A DNA stretch of 64,000 nucleotides from Atopostipes sp963558565. Its GTDB lineage: Bacteria; Bacillota; Bacilli; Lactobacillales; Carnobacteriaceae_A. The notes under the pieces are model-generated. The model was not told the DNA's origin and ran no database searches. It was given only the letters and a program-made list of their open reading frames with translations. The translations under genes were made by a program, and so were the position numbers. Positions 1 to 9,411 of this stretch are shown here, piece after piece; positions within the stretch are counted from its first letter, which is position 1, and every line of letters begins with the position of its first letter. The stretch covers positions 23,038 through 87,037 of the forward strand of contig CAUWGX010000007.1 in assembly GCA_963558565.1 (NCBI GenBank). The letters run 5' to 3'.

Positions 1-169
1 GCCCATTTTTTATGATTATTTTTCCATCATGTGCGATCACTTTTTGGCCAAGTACTATTTAGCATTTATCTATAGATAGGTTCGTTTAAATTTACCTAAG
101 TCACTTTGAACGATACCTTAGAAATTTCTTCATTCATAAAATTAGCTGAAGCACTCACTGCCAACCTTC

Positions 170-175
170 ATTATA
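170..175 (-). promoter_or_regulatory. possible extended -10 promoter reading off the left edge
   Basis: The minus strand reads TGTTATAAT, a TG-n-TATAAT extended -10 box, in the otherwise gene-free first 289 bases. No good -35 box is seen 17 bases upstream. It would drive transcription towards position 1 and a gene outside the window. I see nothing else in positions 1-289. Confidence 0.3.
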
Positions 176-289
176 ACAAAAAAGCTTTAACAATGCACCT
201 CATTTTTATAAATAAACTTGTTTAATGGCTAATATTTAATCAAATTTCATATATAATAACTGGCTAAACTATTTATCTTATTGCACTTT

Positions 290-1675
290 CTATGCTCTAG
301 TCAGTGATACTACTGTTTCAATATGATAGGTCTGTGGAAACATATCGACAGGTTGAGCTTGTTCGACGTTATACCCGCCTTCTGCTAGTAATTTTAAATC
401 ACGAGCTAAAGTGCTCGGATTACAACTTACATACACCATCCGCTCGGGTTGGATTTCAAGGACGGCGTCGATAAATTCTGTAGCCAATCCTTTTCGTGGC
501 GGATCGACCACAACGACATCTACTTCTAAACCAGCTTTCGCCTGCTCAACCAACCAATCTCCAGCATCTGCGACCTCAAATTCTACGTTTTCTATTCCAT
601 TATCTTGAGCATTTGTTTGTGCATTTTCAATCGCTTGGGGGACAATCTCCACCCCATAAACTTGTTTAGCTTGTTCAGCTAAAGCTAAAGTCATGGTTCC
701 AATGCCTGAATAAGCATCAACCACCACTTCTTCTCCAGATAAGTCCGCATAATCAACGGCAACAGCATATAATTTTTCCGTCTGTTCGCTATTCACTTGA
801 TAGAAAGACTGATGTGAAATTTTAAATGTATGCCCCATCAGTTCATCTGTATAGTAATCCTGTCCAAATAATACCATCGCTTGCTTGCCTAAGATAACGT
901 TGGTCTTCTCAGAGTTGATGTTTTGGACGATACTAACTACCTCTGGAATTTGTGCTCGGATTTCCGCCACAATTTCTTGTAGGTGCGGCAGCACAAAAGA
1001 ACGTGTAACAAGGACAATCATTAGCTCTCCTGTAACATGTCCGCGACGAACAATAATATGTCGCACATCTCCTTCATGGTGATCTTCATCATAAGCTTCT
1101 ACATGATACTCTCGCAAGATATCGCGAACAGTGACCACTGCTTGATCAATTTCAGGATCTTGGATAACAAAATCTTCAATCGGAATTAAATCATGCGTTC
1201 GCTTTTTATAAAAACCAGTCGTTAATTCGCCGTTAATTTCACGGACGGGAATCTGTGCTTTATTCCGATAACCATAAGGGTGATCCATTCCAATCGTCTC
1301 ATAAACAGGAATATTTTCAAATCCTCCGACTTTCGACAAAAGCTTTTTGACTTGCTGTTGTTTAAATATTAATTGCTGACTATACTCTAAGTGTTGGAGT
1401 GGCATGGTGCCATTTTGAAAATGGACATCTTCTAATTCATCGACCCGGTAAGGACTTTGTTGAATCATTTCGATTGTTTTTCCATGGCCCATCCGCTTCC
1501 CTGCATGGGTGACTCGCATTTTTAGACGTTCTCCTGGCAAAGCATTTTCAATAAATAAAGGATAACCATCTACATGAGCAACACCCAAACCTTGATGAGA
1601 TAAGTCAGTGATCTCAACTTCATACGTGTGGTTCTCTTTTACTGGTATTTCTTTTCTTTTTTTATTATTCATCAT
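290..1675 (-). CDS. rlmCD: 23S rRNA (uracil-5-)-methyltransferase, RlmCD type
   Basis: SAM-dependent enzyme that methylates C5 of uridines in 23S rRNA; the Gram-positive RlmCD handles both U747 and U1939. An N-terminal TRAM domain covers about residues 12-70, followed by the methyltransferase fold with SAM loop VVDAYSGIGT, the VVVDPPRKGL motif and catalytic cysteine in VSCNPSTL at about residue 418. That is the only cysteine in the protein: where many homologues have a CxxxxxCGGC iron-sulfur motif, this one reads NGTMPLQHL, so it should lack the 4Fe-4S cluster. An upstream in-frame ATG at 1690 overlaps the GAGGAGGGGG ribosome binding site, so the ATG at 1675 (or 1672) was chosen. Last gene of the block; no clear terminator follows. 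Confidence 0.9.
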   Translation of the reverse strand: MMNNKKRKEIPVKENHTYEVEITDLSHQGLGVAHVDGYPLFIENALPGERLKMRVTHAGKRMGHGKTIEMIQQSPYRVDELEDVHFQNGTMPLQHLEYSQQLIFKQQQVKKLLSKVGGFENIPVYETIGMDHPYGYRNKAQIPVREINGELTTGFYKKRTHDLIPIEDFVIQDPEIDQAVVTVRDILREYHVEAYDEDHHEGDVRHIIVRRGHVTGELMIVLVTRSFVLPHLQEIVAEIRAQIPEVVSIVQNINSEKTNVILGKQAMVLFGQDYYTDELMGHTFKISHQSFYQVNSEQTEKLYAVAVDYADLSGEEVVVDAYSGIGTMTLALAEQAKQVYGVEIVPQAIENAQTNAQDNGIENVEFEVADAGDWLVEQAKAGLEVDVVVVDPPRKGLATEFIDAVLEIQPERMVYVSCNPSTLARDLKLLAEGGYNVEQAQPVDMFPQTYHIETVVSLTRA

Positions 1676-1820
1676 TTTCCCCCTCCTCATTCAACATTTT
1701 AACCAACAAGAAACTTACTTTATCATTCAGTAAATCAGATTTATTTTCTCTAAATTTCGCTCTATAGAGTGAAAGATAAAACAAGTTGAAAAAATAATTC
1801 TCTACTACTTCTCAGAAATA

Positions 1821-1848
1821 AGGAAGGTACGAAAATTCGTACCTTCCT
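1821..1848 (-). terminator. hairpin just after dagK
   Basis: A 13-bp stem (AGGAAGGTACGAA with its complement) lies directly after the dagK stop codon. The tail on the minus strand (TATTTCT) is only weakly U-rich, and the plus-strand tail is TTTTCC. It could be a terminator or a 3' stability element separating dagK from rlmCD. Confidence 0.55.
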
Positions 1849-1855
1849 TTTCCAT

Positions 1856-2905
1856 TTATTCGATTTCGTTGGCTTCTTTTTCTCTATCTTCGTTCAAATC
1901 TCCGATAGATGTGATCTCTCTTGTAAAGATCGATTCCATCTTTTGTTTTTCTTCTACTGAAAGGTCTTTAATTTTGTGTTCCATAGGCGCTACATTGGCC
2001 ACTACTTCAATATGATGGTTTAAACTCTCAAAGCGAACTGGTGCGTCGCCTCCGTATTCCCCATCCAGGTTGATCATCAACTGTGAATCATCTAGAACAT
2101 TCACATCGACAAAGCTCGTTTGTTTATGAATAACATTTGAGCTGTCTAAATGGGTGCCATCCGTTAAAAGTTTTCGCGCTAACTGCATTAATTCAAGAAC
2201 ACTCGCGGTTTTTACAATAATTAACGAAAAGTTCCCGTCTCCCAATATTTTATCAGGGACAATATTATTAAAACCACCCACTGTACTTGAAAGAGCTGTG
2301 AAGACAAGCGAAGCTTCGCCCTTATAACTACCGCCATCATAATCAATGTGCACGGGTACCGCACGCATTTGTGGCACTAGTTCAGCTCCTTTTATCACAT
2401 AAGCTAAATAACCAAAGATCGTTTTTAGCTGGGGAGAAACCTCAAAGGTCAATTCGGCGAGGTTCCCCATCGCAGCAATATTCATAAAGTATCTTGTGTT
2501 TTCACCGGTAATGATTTTTCCGATATCCATAAACACAGACTCTTCTTTTTCAATTAATTTTGCAGCCTCCACTAAATTATCTAGCGGAATCTGTAATGCA
2601 CGCGCATAATCATTGGTAGTACCGGCTGGGATGATAGCGACTGTGGGCCGATGTTCTTTTTCAGCCAACCCATTCATCACTTCATGAACCGTCCCATCTC
2701 CACCTGCAGCGACGACTAAATCAAAACCTTCATCACAACATCTAGCGGCTTCTTTTTGCGCAGATAGAGGCTCTGGTGTTGTTTGAAAGGCACTTGTTTC
2801 GTACCCTTCTTGTTCGTAAATTTCCAAAATATCTGGCAAAACGCGTTTAACCGCTTCTCGACCAGAGCTTGGATTATAAATAATGCGCGCTCGTTTCTTC
2901 ATCAT
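1856..2905 (-). CDS. dagK: diacylglycerol kinase, DagK/DgkB type
   Basis: Soluble Mg-dependent lipid kinase that phosphorylates diacylglycerol to phosphatidic acid, recycling the diacylglycerol released by lipoteichoic acid synthesis. The N-terminal catalytic domain shows the nucleotide motif GGDGT near residue 65 and IPAGTTNDYARAL about 30 residues later; the C-terminal beta-sandwich contains LMINLDGEYGGDAP. Length of 349 residues is a little over the family norm because of an acidic C-terminal tail. Two ATG codons in a row at 2905 and 2902 follow AGGGAGAG; the longer frame to 2935 has no ribosome binding site. It follows gatB by 45 bases, the common Firmicute order gatCAB-dagK. Functional link within the window: ltaS at 16.5-18.7 kb generates its substrate. 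Confidence 0.92.
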   Translation of the reverse strand: MMKKRARIIYNPSSGREAVKRVLPDILEIYEQEGYETSAFQTTPEPLSAQKEAARCCDEGFDLVVAAGGDGTVHEVMNGLAEKEHRPTVAIIPAGTTNDYARALQIPLDNLVEAAKLIEKEESVFMDIGKIITGENTRYFMNIAAMGNLAELTFEVSPQLKTIFGYLAYVIKGAELVPQMRAVPVHIDYDGGSYKGEASLVFTALSSTVGGFNNIVPDKILGDGNFSLIIVKTASVLELMQLARKLLTDGTHLDSSNVIHKQTSFVDVNVLDDSQLMINLDGEYGGDAPVRFESLNHHIEVVANVAPMEHKIKDLSVEEKQKMESIFTREITSIGDLNEDREKEANEIE

Positions 2906-2950
2906 TGTTTCTCTCCCTACAACATTCAATCCCAAAAAACCATAGGATAA

Positions 2951-4384
2951 TTAACGTTTATTTAATTCTTGGTTTAATAATTTATTGACTACTCCAGGGT
3001 TGGCTTGACCACGTGTTTCTTTCATCACTTGTCCAACTAAGAAACCTTTCGCACGGTCTTTTCCGTTTTTGAAGTCTTCGACTGATTGTTCATTATTATC
3101 TAAAATTTCACGAATAATTGGTAATAACTGTTCAGGGTCACTTAATTGTACCCAGCCTTTTTCTTCTACTAAGGCTTGAACATCATCCACTTGTTCTTTT
3201 GTCAGCTCAGTAAAGACACGCTTAGCGATTTTCGAAGAAATTGTCTCGTCTTCAATTAGACCAATCATTTCTGCTAAAGCTTTTGGTGTAAGTGTTGTTT
3301 CTTCGATGTTGACTTGTTCACTGTTTAAATAACCAGAAACTTCTCCCATTAACCAGTTAGAAGCTAATTTAGGATCAGCACCATATTCTACGGTCTGATC
3401 GAAGAAGTCAGACATTTCAACTGTATCGGTTAAGACTTCCGCATCATAAGCTGGAATTTCTAATTCTTCCACATAACGTTTGCGACGTTCGACCGGCATT
3501 TCTGGTAATTCTGCTCGCAGCTCTGAAATCTTCTCATCCGAAATAGTGAATGGGAAAATATCAGGTTCTGGGAAATGACGATAGTCGTCTTGTCCTTCTT
3601 TCACTCGCATTAACGTCGTTTGACGATTTGAATCATCATAGCGTCTTGTCTCTTGCAGTGCTTCTTCGCCCGCTAATAATAAGCGTTCTTGACGTCCTTG
3701 TTCATAAATTAAACCACGACGGACGTTATTAAAGGAGTTTAAGTTTTTAAGTTCTGTTTTTACCCCATACTCTTCTTGCCCATAAGGACGTAAAGAAATA
3801 TTCGCATCTGCTCGCATGGATCCTTCTTCCATTTTCACATCGGAAACTCGTGTAAATTGGATCATTTGTTTCAATGTTTCTAAATATGCATAAGCTTCTT
3901 CAGGTGAACGCATGTCTGCTTCAGAAACAATCTCAAGTAAAGCTGTCCCTTGACGGTTTAAGTCGACATACGAATAACCATCGTCACCATGAATATTTTT
4001 CCCTGCATCTTCTTCTAAATGCACGCGTTCAATGCGTATTTTTTTCTTCTCACCATCAACATCGATTTCGATAAAACCATTTTTTCCAATCGGTTGTTTA
4101 TCTTGAGTGATTTGGTAAGCTTTTGGGTTGTCAGGGTAAATATAGTTTTTACGGTCAAATTTTGTCTCTTGGTTGATCTCACAATTTAACGCTAAAGCCG
4201 CTTTAATAGCCAACTCGATTCCTTTTTCATTCGGTGTTGGCAGCACTCCTGGGTAAGCCCAATCGATGGCGTTAGTGTTTGAATTTGGTTCAGCTCCGAA
4301 TCCTGCTGGTGAAGGTGAGAACATTTTTGAATTAGTTTTTAATTCAACGTGTACCTCTAAACCAATAACTGTTTCAAAATTCAT
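2951..4384 (-). CDS. gatB: Asp-tRNA(Asn)/Glu-tRNA(Gln) amidotransferase subunit B
   Basis: Kinase and tRNA-binding subunit of GatCAB, which converts misacylated Glu-tRNA(Gln) (and Asp-tRNA(Asn)) to the amidated form. The start METVIGLEVHVEL-like region (here MNFETVIGLEVHVEL) is the family signature, the cradle domain fills the first 290 residues, and the C-terminal helical and YqeY-like tail ends in KGFLVGQVMKETRGQANP. Length of 477 residues is normal. The start codon overlaps the gatA stop by four bases, so the two are translationally coupled. Confidence 0.96.
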   Translation of the reverse strand: MNFETVIGLEVHVELKTNSKMFSPSPAGFGAEPNSNTNAIDWAYPGVLPTPNEKGIELAIKAALALNCEINQETKFDRKNYIYPDNPKAYQITQDKQPIGKNGFIEIDVDGEKKKIRIERVHLEEDAGKNIHGDDGYSYVDLNRQGTALLEIVSEADMRSPEEAYAYLETLKQMIQFTRVSDVKMEEGSMRADANISLRPYGQEEYGVKTELKNLNSFNNVRRGLIYEQGRQERLLLAGEEALQETRRYDDSNRQTTLMRVKEGQDDYRHFPEPDIFPFTISDEKISELRAELPEMPVERRKRYVEELEIPAYDAEVLTDTVEMSDFFDQTVEYGADPKLASNWLMGEVSGYLNSEQVNIEETTLTPKALAEMIGLIEDETISSKIAKRVFTELTKEQVDDVQALVEEKGWVQLSDPEQLLPIIREILDNNEQSVEDFKNGKDRAKGFLVGQVMKETRGQANPGVVNKLLNQELNKR

Positions 4385-5853
4385 TCATTTGCTCCTCCTT
4401 CAAGTGTTGGATATTGTTTGTGATGGTCCGTTGCTTGTTCATACGCATGACCAACTTTATATAAGGTTGCTTCTTCAAAATAATTTCCGATTAACTGCAT
4501 ACCGACAGGTAAACCTTCTGAAAAACCAGCTGGAATGCTTAATGAAGGGATGCCTGCTAAGTTCACAGGAACCGTTAAAATGTCTCCTTGATAAGCGTCG
4601 ACTGGATCGTCCGCATCTTTTTGTCCCATCTCTGGAGCAATCGAGGTTGTACTTGGTCCAACTAAAACATCGACTTCTTCTAGTGCTTGTTCAAATTCAT
4701 TACGGATAATGGTACGAACTTTTGTCGCTTGTCCATATAACTCATCATAGTGATCAATTCCTAAAGCAATGCCTCCGAGAACAATACGTCTTTTCACTTC
4801 AGTGCCAAAACCTTCTGAGCGTGATTTAACATATAGTTCTTCCAGTGTGTTTGCATCTTGATGAGAATAGCCATAACGAACCCCATCAAAGCGTTGTAAG
4901 TTACTCGAAGCTTCTGCAGATGCAATCGCATAGTATGCGGGTACTCCATATTTTAAGTGCGGTAAGCTAACTTCTACAATTTCAGCCCCTAATTCTTCAA
5001 GTTGGTTGATTGCTTCTCTAACGACAGCCAATACTTCTTCATCAACGACTTCTTCGTTAAAGAATTCTTTAGGTATGCCGACTTTCAAACCTTCGATATT
5101 TTCACCGATCGCTTCTGTAAAGTCGATCTCCAGATCAGCGGATGTATCGTCTTTCAGATCTTTGCCACTTAATGTATTTAATAAAATAGCATTATCTTTA
5201 ACTGTTCTGGTGAGCGGTCCTACTTGGTCTAGACTGGAAGCAAATGCAATCGCTCCATAACGAGAGACGGTACCATAAGTTGGTTTTAGCCCTACTAAAT
5301 TTGTGTAAGCCGCTGGTTGACGGATAGAACCGCCTGTGTCTGTTCCCAATGAAGCGGGAACCATACCCGCTGCAACTGCTGCTGCTGAGCCGCCTGATGA
5401 TCCGCCTGGAACTCTTGAAGTATCCCAAGGGTTTTTCGTTGTCTGTAATTTTGAGGTTTCTGTGGTGCCTCCCATCGCAAATTCATCAAGATTTGTTTTC
5501 CCAACAATAATCATCCCTGCTTCTTTTAATTTCTCCACGACGGTTGCATCGTAAACAGAAACAAAATCTTCGAGCATTTTTGAAGCTGCAGTGGTTTTTT
5601 GATCCATCGTTACAATATTATCTTTTACAGCAACTGGAATCCCATCAAGGATATTCTCTTGATCGACGCCTCGTTCATCCACTGCTTTAGCAGCAGCTAA
5701 AGCATTTTCTTTATCGATTGAAATAAAAGCACCGACAGCTTGTTCGACGGTTTCTATATAATCAAAAGTGGCCTCAACAAGCTCGACAACCGTTAATTCT
5801 TTATTGACTAGTAATTCATGTAATTCTTCCATTGTTTTCGTGTGTAAACTCAT
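4381..5853 (-). CDS. gatA: Asp-tRNA(Asn)/Glu-tRNA(Gln) amidotransferase subunit A
   Basis: Amidase subunit of GatCAB that releases ammonia from glutamine. The amidase signature GGSSGGSAAAVAAG near residues 150-165 and the Lys/cis-Ser/Ser triad (AVKDN, GTDTGGSIRQPA) are present. The 490-residue length is normal. It overlaps gatB by four bases and touches gatC by one base. The start follows the GGAGAGGGTGGAGC ribosome binding site at the end of gatC. Confidence 0.96.
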   Translation of the reverse strand: MSLHTKTMEELHELLVNKELTVVELVEATFDYIETVEQAVGAFISIDKENALAAAKAVDERGVDQENILDGIPVAVKDNIVTMDQKTTAASKMLEDFVSVYDATVVEKLKEAGMIIVGKTNLDEFAMGGTTETSKLQTTKNPWDTSRVPGGSSGGSAAAVAAGMVPASLGTDTGGSIRQPAAYTNLVGLKPTYGTVSRYGAIAFASSLDQVGPLTRTVKDNAILLNTLSGKDLKDDTSADLEIDFTEAIGENIEGLKVGIPKEFFNEEVVDEEVLAVVREAINQLEELGAEIVEVSLPHLKYGVPAYYAIASAEASSNLQRFDGVRYGYSHQDANTLEELYVKSRSEGFGTEVKRRIVLGGIALGIDHYDELYGQATKVRTIIRNEFEQALEEVDVLVGPSTTSIAPEMGQKDADDPVDAYQGDILTVPVNLAGIPSLSIPAGFSEGLPVGMQLIGNYFEEATLYKVGHAYEQATDHHKQYPTLEGGANE

Positions 5854-6170
5854 TAAGCTCCACCCTCTCCATCATCTAAAATTGCCGGTACTTCAATTAA
5901 GTGATCCACGCTTGTTGGTGTTGGCGTTGCGTCAAGCAAGGCCTCTACTTCTTCTTCATTGCTGATCGCTTCGTCTTTTCTAAAACGAGCTTGTCCTTTG
6001 ACTCTACCGTAAAATGTTCCTTCCACACCTTCAGTATCCACTTCACTTAGTGCTTTTAACATTGAAAGTGTCTTGTTTGTTTCTTCAGTCAGTTCTTTTG
6101 TTTCTTCTTCTGAAAATTCAAGTTTCATAATTGAACTAATTTCTTGAATTAAATCTTTATCAACTTTCAT
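5853..6170 (-). CDS. gatC: Asp-tRNA(Asn)/Glu-tRNA(Gln) amidotransferase subunit C
   Basis: Small linker subunit that wraps around GatA and stabilises the complex. An N-terminal helical part (IQEISSIMKLEFSEEE) is followed by an extended acidic C-terminus. I prefer the ATG at 6170 (105 residues), which has GGTGA four bases upstream; an in-frame ATG at 6182 would add MGER and is also possible. First gene of gatCAB; it follows camS after 54 bases without a visible terminator, so it is probably in one transcript with pcrA-ligA-camS. Confidence 0.92.
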   Translation of the reverse strand: MKVDKDLIQEISSIMKLEFSEEETKELTEETNKTLSMLKALSEVDTEGVEGTFYGRVKGQARFRKDEAISNEEEVEALLDATPTPTSVDHLIEVPAILDDGEGGA

Positions 6171-6224
6171 TCTTTCACCCATTCTTTCTTCATTATTATG
6201 ATTATCTCATAAAATTTTGCTTCT

Positions 6225-7358
6225 TTAATCAAAAACATATGAAAAATATTCGGAATCTGTGCGCTCTCTCTTTAAAAAGGCTTCAACGGTATCTGGAGAT
6301 TCAACGACAATCTCTACATCGATTTCTCCCGGTAAGTAAGTCGTCGCACTCTGTTTTAAGTATTGAGTAAAGGAGACCATTTCAGCTTCTCCGTAAAACT
6401 GCGTCATAATTTCAATGGTCAAGTCCTGTAATTGATCATCGACATAATGAGCACGACCAGTGACCCCACTTATATTCGGAAAGAAAGATTCGACTTCGGA
6501 TTGGAAATTCGCAAATGCATTTCCTTCCGCTGAGTCACTTCCTTCTAGTGGGAAGATCAGACGCTTTTCATTCAAGGTATCCCAACTTTGAATAGAGTCC
6601 GAGCCATTGGTACTCTGGCCTTCTGCTACATAAACTCCGCCCCCTAGATCATCCTGGGCCGCTTGTTCATAGATTCCTACAAAGATTGGAATATCTTCTA
6701 GACCTTCCATACCTCGCATCCGTCGAACAACTTCATCCGCCATTTTTTGCCCTTCAGCTAAAATATCTTCCGAAGAAATTTCTTGTTCTAAGGTCGGACC
6801 ATATTGATAAGCGGGATAATAATCCACGGAATTCATAGCCAAACCGACACTAATCCCTGAAAGTTGTAGCCCATCGTCTGTCTGAGTGAAAAAGTCAAAT
6901 TCTAAAATAGAATTTAAATAATTTGGCGCTCGGTCATCTCCTTCACCAGATTCTGGAGGGTTAAGCCCTTCTGGGTTATCTTCTGATTCTCGACCGATCC
7001 AAGTATTCACTAAGTCACCTGGTAATTTTTGGCCTTCCTGCATAAAATATTCATCCGTTGGAAAAACTTCTTGCGAGAGACGCATTAAATCTTTCTCGAA
7101 CAAACTAATATTAATACCAGAGTTTAAGTTCAGGGTAATTCCCCGGTTATTGCTTGTTAAATACCGACCGTCTTCGTCTAATGCTGGGCGATAGTAATCA
7201 GCCCCTAGCTGGTTTCTAGTGACGACATTGGAAGTATTGGAGGAATTTTCTGTTCCTTCGCTATTGCTTATATCTCCGCCATCGTCAAGGACTGGACTAC
7301 AGGCACTCAATACAAAGACCAAGAGTGCTAAAAAAGCGAAGCTTTTATTCTTTTTCAT
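6225..7358 (-). CDS. camS: CamS family lipoprotein, pheromone precursor-like
   Basis: Sex-pheromone lipoprotein family. In Enterococcus and Staphylococcus the processed signal peptide of CamS yields the heptapeptide pheromone cAM373. Here a 19-residue signal peptide ends in a lipobox LSAC with cysteine at residue 20, followed by a low-complexity linker and a CamS domain to the end (377 residues). The hydrophobic stretch before the cysteine, LVFVLSA, is the equivalent of the pheromone segment. The gene starts directly after the ligA stop (CTAAATG), so translation is coupled to ligA. The function of the mature lipoprotein is not established. Confidence 0.88.
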   Translation of the reverse strand: MKKNKSFAFLALLVFVLSACSPVLDDGGDISNSEGTENSSNTSNVVTRNQLGADYYRPALDEDGRYLTSNNRGITLNLNSGINISLFEKDLMRLSQEVFPTDEYFMQEGQKLPGDLVNTWIGRESEDNPEGLNPPESGEGDDRAPNYLNSILEFDFFTQTDDGLQLSGISVGLAMNSVDYYPAYQYGPTLEQEISSEDILAEGQKMADEVVRRMRGMEGLEDIPIFVGIYEQAAQDDLGGGVYVAEGQSTNGSDSIQSWDTLNEKRLIFPLEGSDSAEGNAFANFQSEVESFFPNISGVTGRAHYVDDQLQDLTIEIMTQFYGEAEMVSFTQYLKQSATTYLPGEIDVEIVVESPDTVEAFLKRERTDSEYFSYVFD

Positions 7359-9398
7359 TTAGTCACTCTCACTTTCTCCATCTACATTGAGATGATTTAA
7401 TAGTTCTTCTTCATTCCAAATTTCAATTTCTAATTCTTGGGCACGTGTCAATTTACTTCCGGCACTTTCACCAGCCACTAAAAGATCGGTGTTGCTAGAA
7501 ACACTTCCTGTTACCTTCGCCCCTAATAGTTCAAGTTGTTCTTTTAAGTCATTACGACTGAAGTGCTCCAACTTCCCTGTTAAAACAATCGTCTTCCCAG
7601 CAAAGTCAGAAGCAGCCTCAGCGGCTACTGTTTCAGTAGCTTGTAAGTAATCCATATTGAGTTGGCGCTCTTTTAATTGCTCAATGAGTTCTTGTGCATC
7701 CTCATTATCGAAAAATGAAACCACACTTTCAGCAATAATCTCGCCGATCCCTTCAATACTTAACACCTCTTCATAAGTTGCTTCGATGAGAGTTGTCATA
7801 GTTTGAAATTTCTGGGCGAGTAAACGGGCCGTATTTGAGCCGACATGGCGAATCCCTAAACCAAAGAGTAAACGCTCCAGCGAATTTTCTTTTGAGTCTT
7901 GGATAGCGTTGACTAATTTTTGTGAAGATTTCTCACCCATTCGTTCAAGTTCCATTAAAGGCGTTGGGGTTAGATCATATAAATCAACCACGTTCTTGAT
8001 CAGACCCGCTTCAAAGAGTTGACGAACACGTTGTTCGCCTAATCCATCAATGTTCATTGCATTTCTTGAAGCAAAATGAATCACTCGTTCAGAAGCCTGA
8101 GCGGGACAAGTAGGGTTAATACAACGTAAAGCCACTTCATCTTCTAAATGCGTCAACTCACTCCCGCAGGCAGGACATTCAGTCGGAATCTCATAAGGTT
8201 CGCTGTCTGCAGGTCTTTCATCTAAAACGACCCGTAGCACTTCTGGAATAATATCGCCTGCTTTATGAATCACTACGGTGTCATTGATCCGCACATCACG
8301 TTCTTTAATCAAATCAACATTATGCAAACTGGCGCGTTGAACGGTCGAACCCGCCACAATAATCGGATCCATAATCGCTGTCGGCGTCACGACACCTGTT
8401 CGGCCAACTGTCCATTCAATATCGCGGAGAACGGTTTGCCCTTCTTCCGCTTTAAATTTATAAGCAATTGACCAACGAGGAGCTTTAACCGTCATGCCAA
8501 TTTGTTCTTGAACCGCAAACTCATTGACTTTAATGACAACCCCATCAATATCATAAGAGAGGTCTTGACGGTTCGTCTCCGCGTCTTCAATATACGCCCA
8601 GATCGCTTCAATCGTCTCAAAACGTTCCCGTTGATGGTTGGTACGCAATCCCCATTGATCCATTAATGCGAGTGCTTCTTCTTGCGTTTCTGCGCCATAT
8701 TCCTCTGGGTTCACTAACGTATAGAAAAAGCCACTTAAATTTCTAGAGGCCGTAATTTTGGGATCGAGATTACGCAAAGTACCTGCCGCTGCATTTCTCG
8801 GGTTCGCAAAAGTCGCTTGCCCTTCTTCTTCGCGGGCTAAATTTAAGTTGACGAAACTTTCTTTCGGCATATAAACTTCGCCTCGAACTTCCACAGAGAC
8901 ATTCTCGCGCAAACGGACTGGAATCGCAGAAATAGCCCGCACATTTTGCGTGACGTCTTCGCCTACGATCCCATCTCCTCGCGTTGCTGCTTGAACTAAA
9001 AAACCATCCTCATAAATAAGTGCAATCGCTAAACCATCAATTTTTAATTCTGCGAAATAGTCAAAAGACGTATTCGCTAATTGACGGGCTCTTCGATCAA
9101 AAGCTTGTAATTCTTCTAAATTAAAGGCATTATCCAGCGATAACATTTGACTAGAATGCTCGACTTTATCAAAACCAGAAATTAGCTCATCCCCTACCCG
9201 TTGCGTAGGTGAATCTTGTTTCACTAATTCTGGAAAAGCTTGCTCTAAATCCACCAGTTCACGATATAGTTGGTCATATTCTGTATCGGAAATAGTAGGT
9301 GCATCTAAAACATAATATTCATGACTGTATTGATTCAGTTCAAGTACCAGCTCTTCTACTCGCTGTTTAGCGTCCTCAAATTTTATCGATTCATTCAT
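7359..9398 (-). CDS. ligA: NAD-dependent DNA ligase
   Basis: Essential ligase that seals nicks using NAD. Domains in order: Ia, the adenylation domain with the AMP-accepting lysine in AELKIDG (Lys119), an OB fold, a four-cysteine zinc finger (CPACG and CINPTC), helix-hairpin-helix repeats and a C-terminal BRCT domain (residues about 600-670). The 679-residue length is standard. The ATG at 9398 follows AGAGGG located just after the pcrA stop; an in-frame upstream start would run into pcrA and was rejected. Thirteen bases separate it from pcrA, and camS follows without a gap. Confidence 0.96.
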   Translation of the reverse strand: MNESIKFEDAKQRVEELVLELNQYSHEYYVLDAPTISDTEYDQLYRELVDLEQAFPELVKQDSPTQRVGDELISGFDKVEHSSQMLSLDNAFNLEELQAFDRRARQLANTSFDYFAELKIDGLAIALIYEDGFLVQAATRGDGIVGEDVTQNVRAISAIPVRLRENVSVEVRGEVYMPKESFVNLNLAREEEGQATFANPRNAAAGTLRNLDPKITASRNLSGFFYTLVNPEEYGAETQEEALALMDQWGLRTNHQRERFETIEAIWAYIEDAETNRQDLSYDIDGVVIKVNEFAVQEQIGMTVKAPRWSIAYKFKAEEGQTVLRDIEWTVGRTGVVTPTAIMDPIIVAGSTVQRASLHNVDLIKERDVRINDTVVIHKAGDIIPEVLRVVLDERPADSEPYEIPTECPACGSELTHLEDEVALRCINPTCPAQASERVIHFASRNAMNIDGLGEQRVRQLFEAGLIKNVVDLYDLTPTPLMELERMGEKSSQKLVNAIQDSKENSLERLLFGLGIRHVGSNTARLLAQKFQTMTTLIEATYEEVLSIEGIGEIIAESVVSFFDNEDAQELIEQLKERQLNMDYLQATETVAAEAASDFAGKTIVLTGKLEHFSRNDLKEQLELLGAKVTGSVSSNTDLLVAGESAGSKLTRAQELEIEIWNEEELLNHLNVDGESESD

Positions 9399-9411
9399 TT
9401 TTTTCCCTCTT

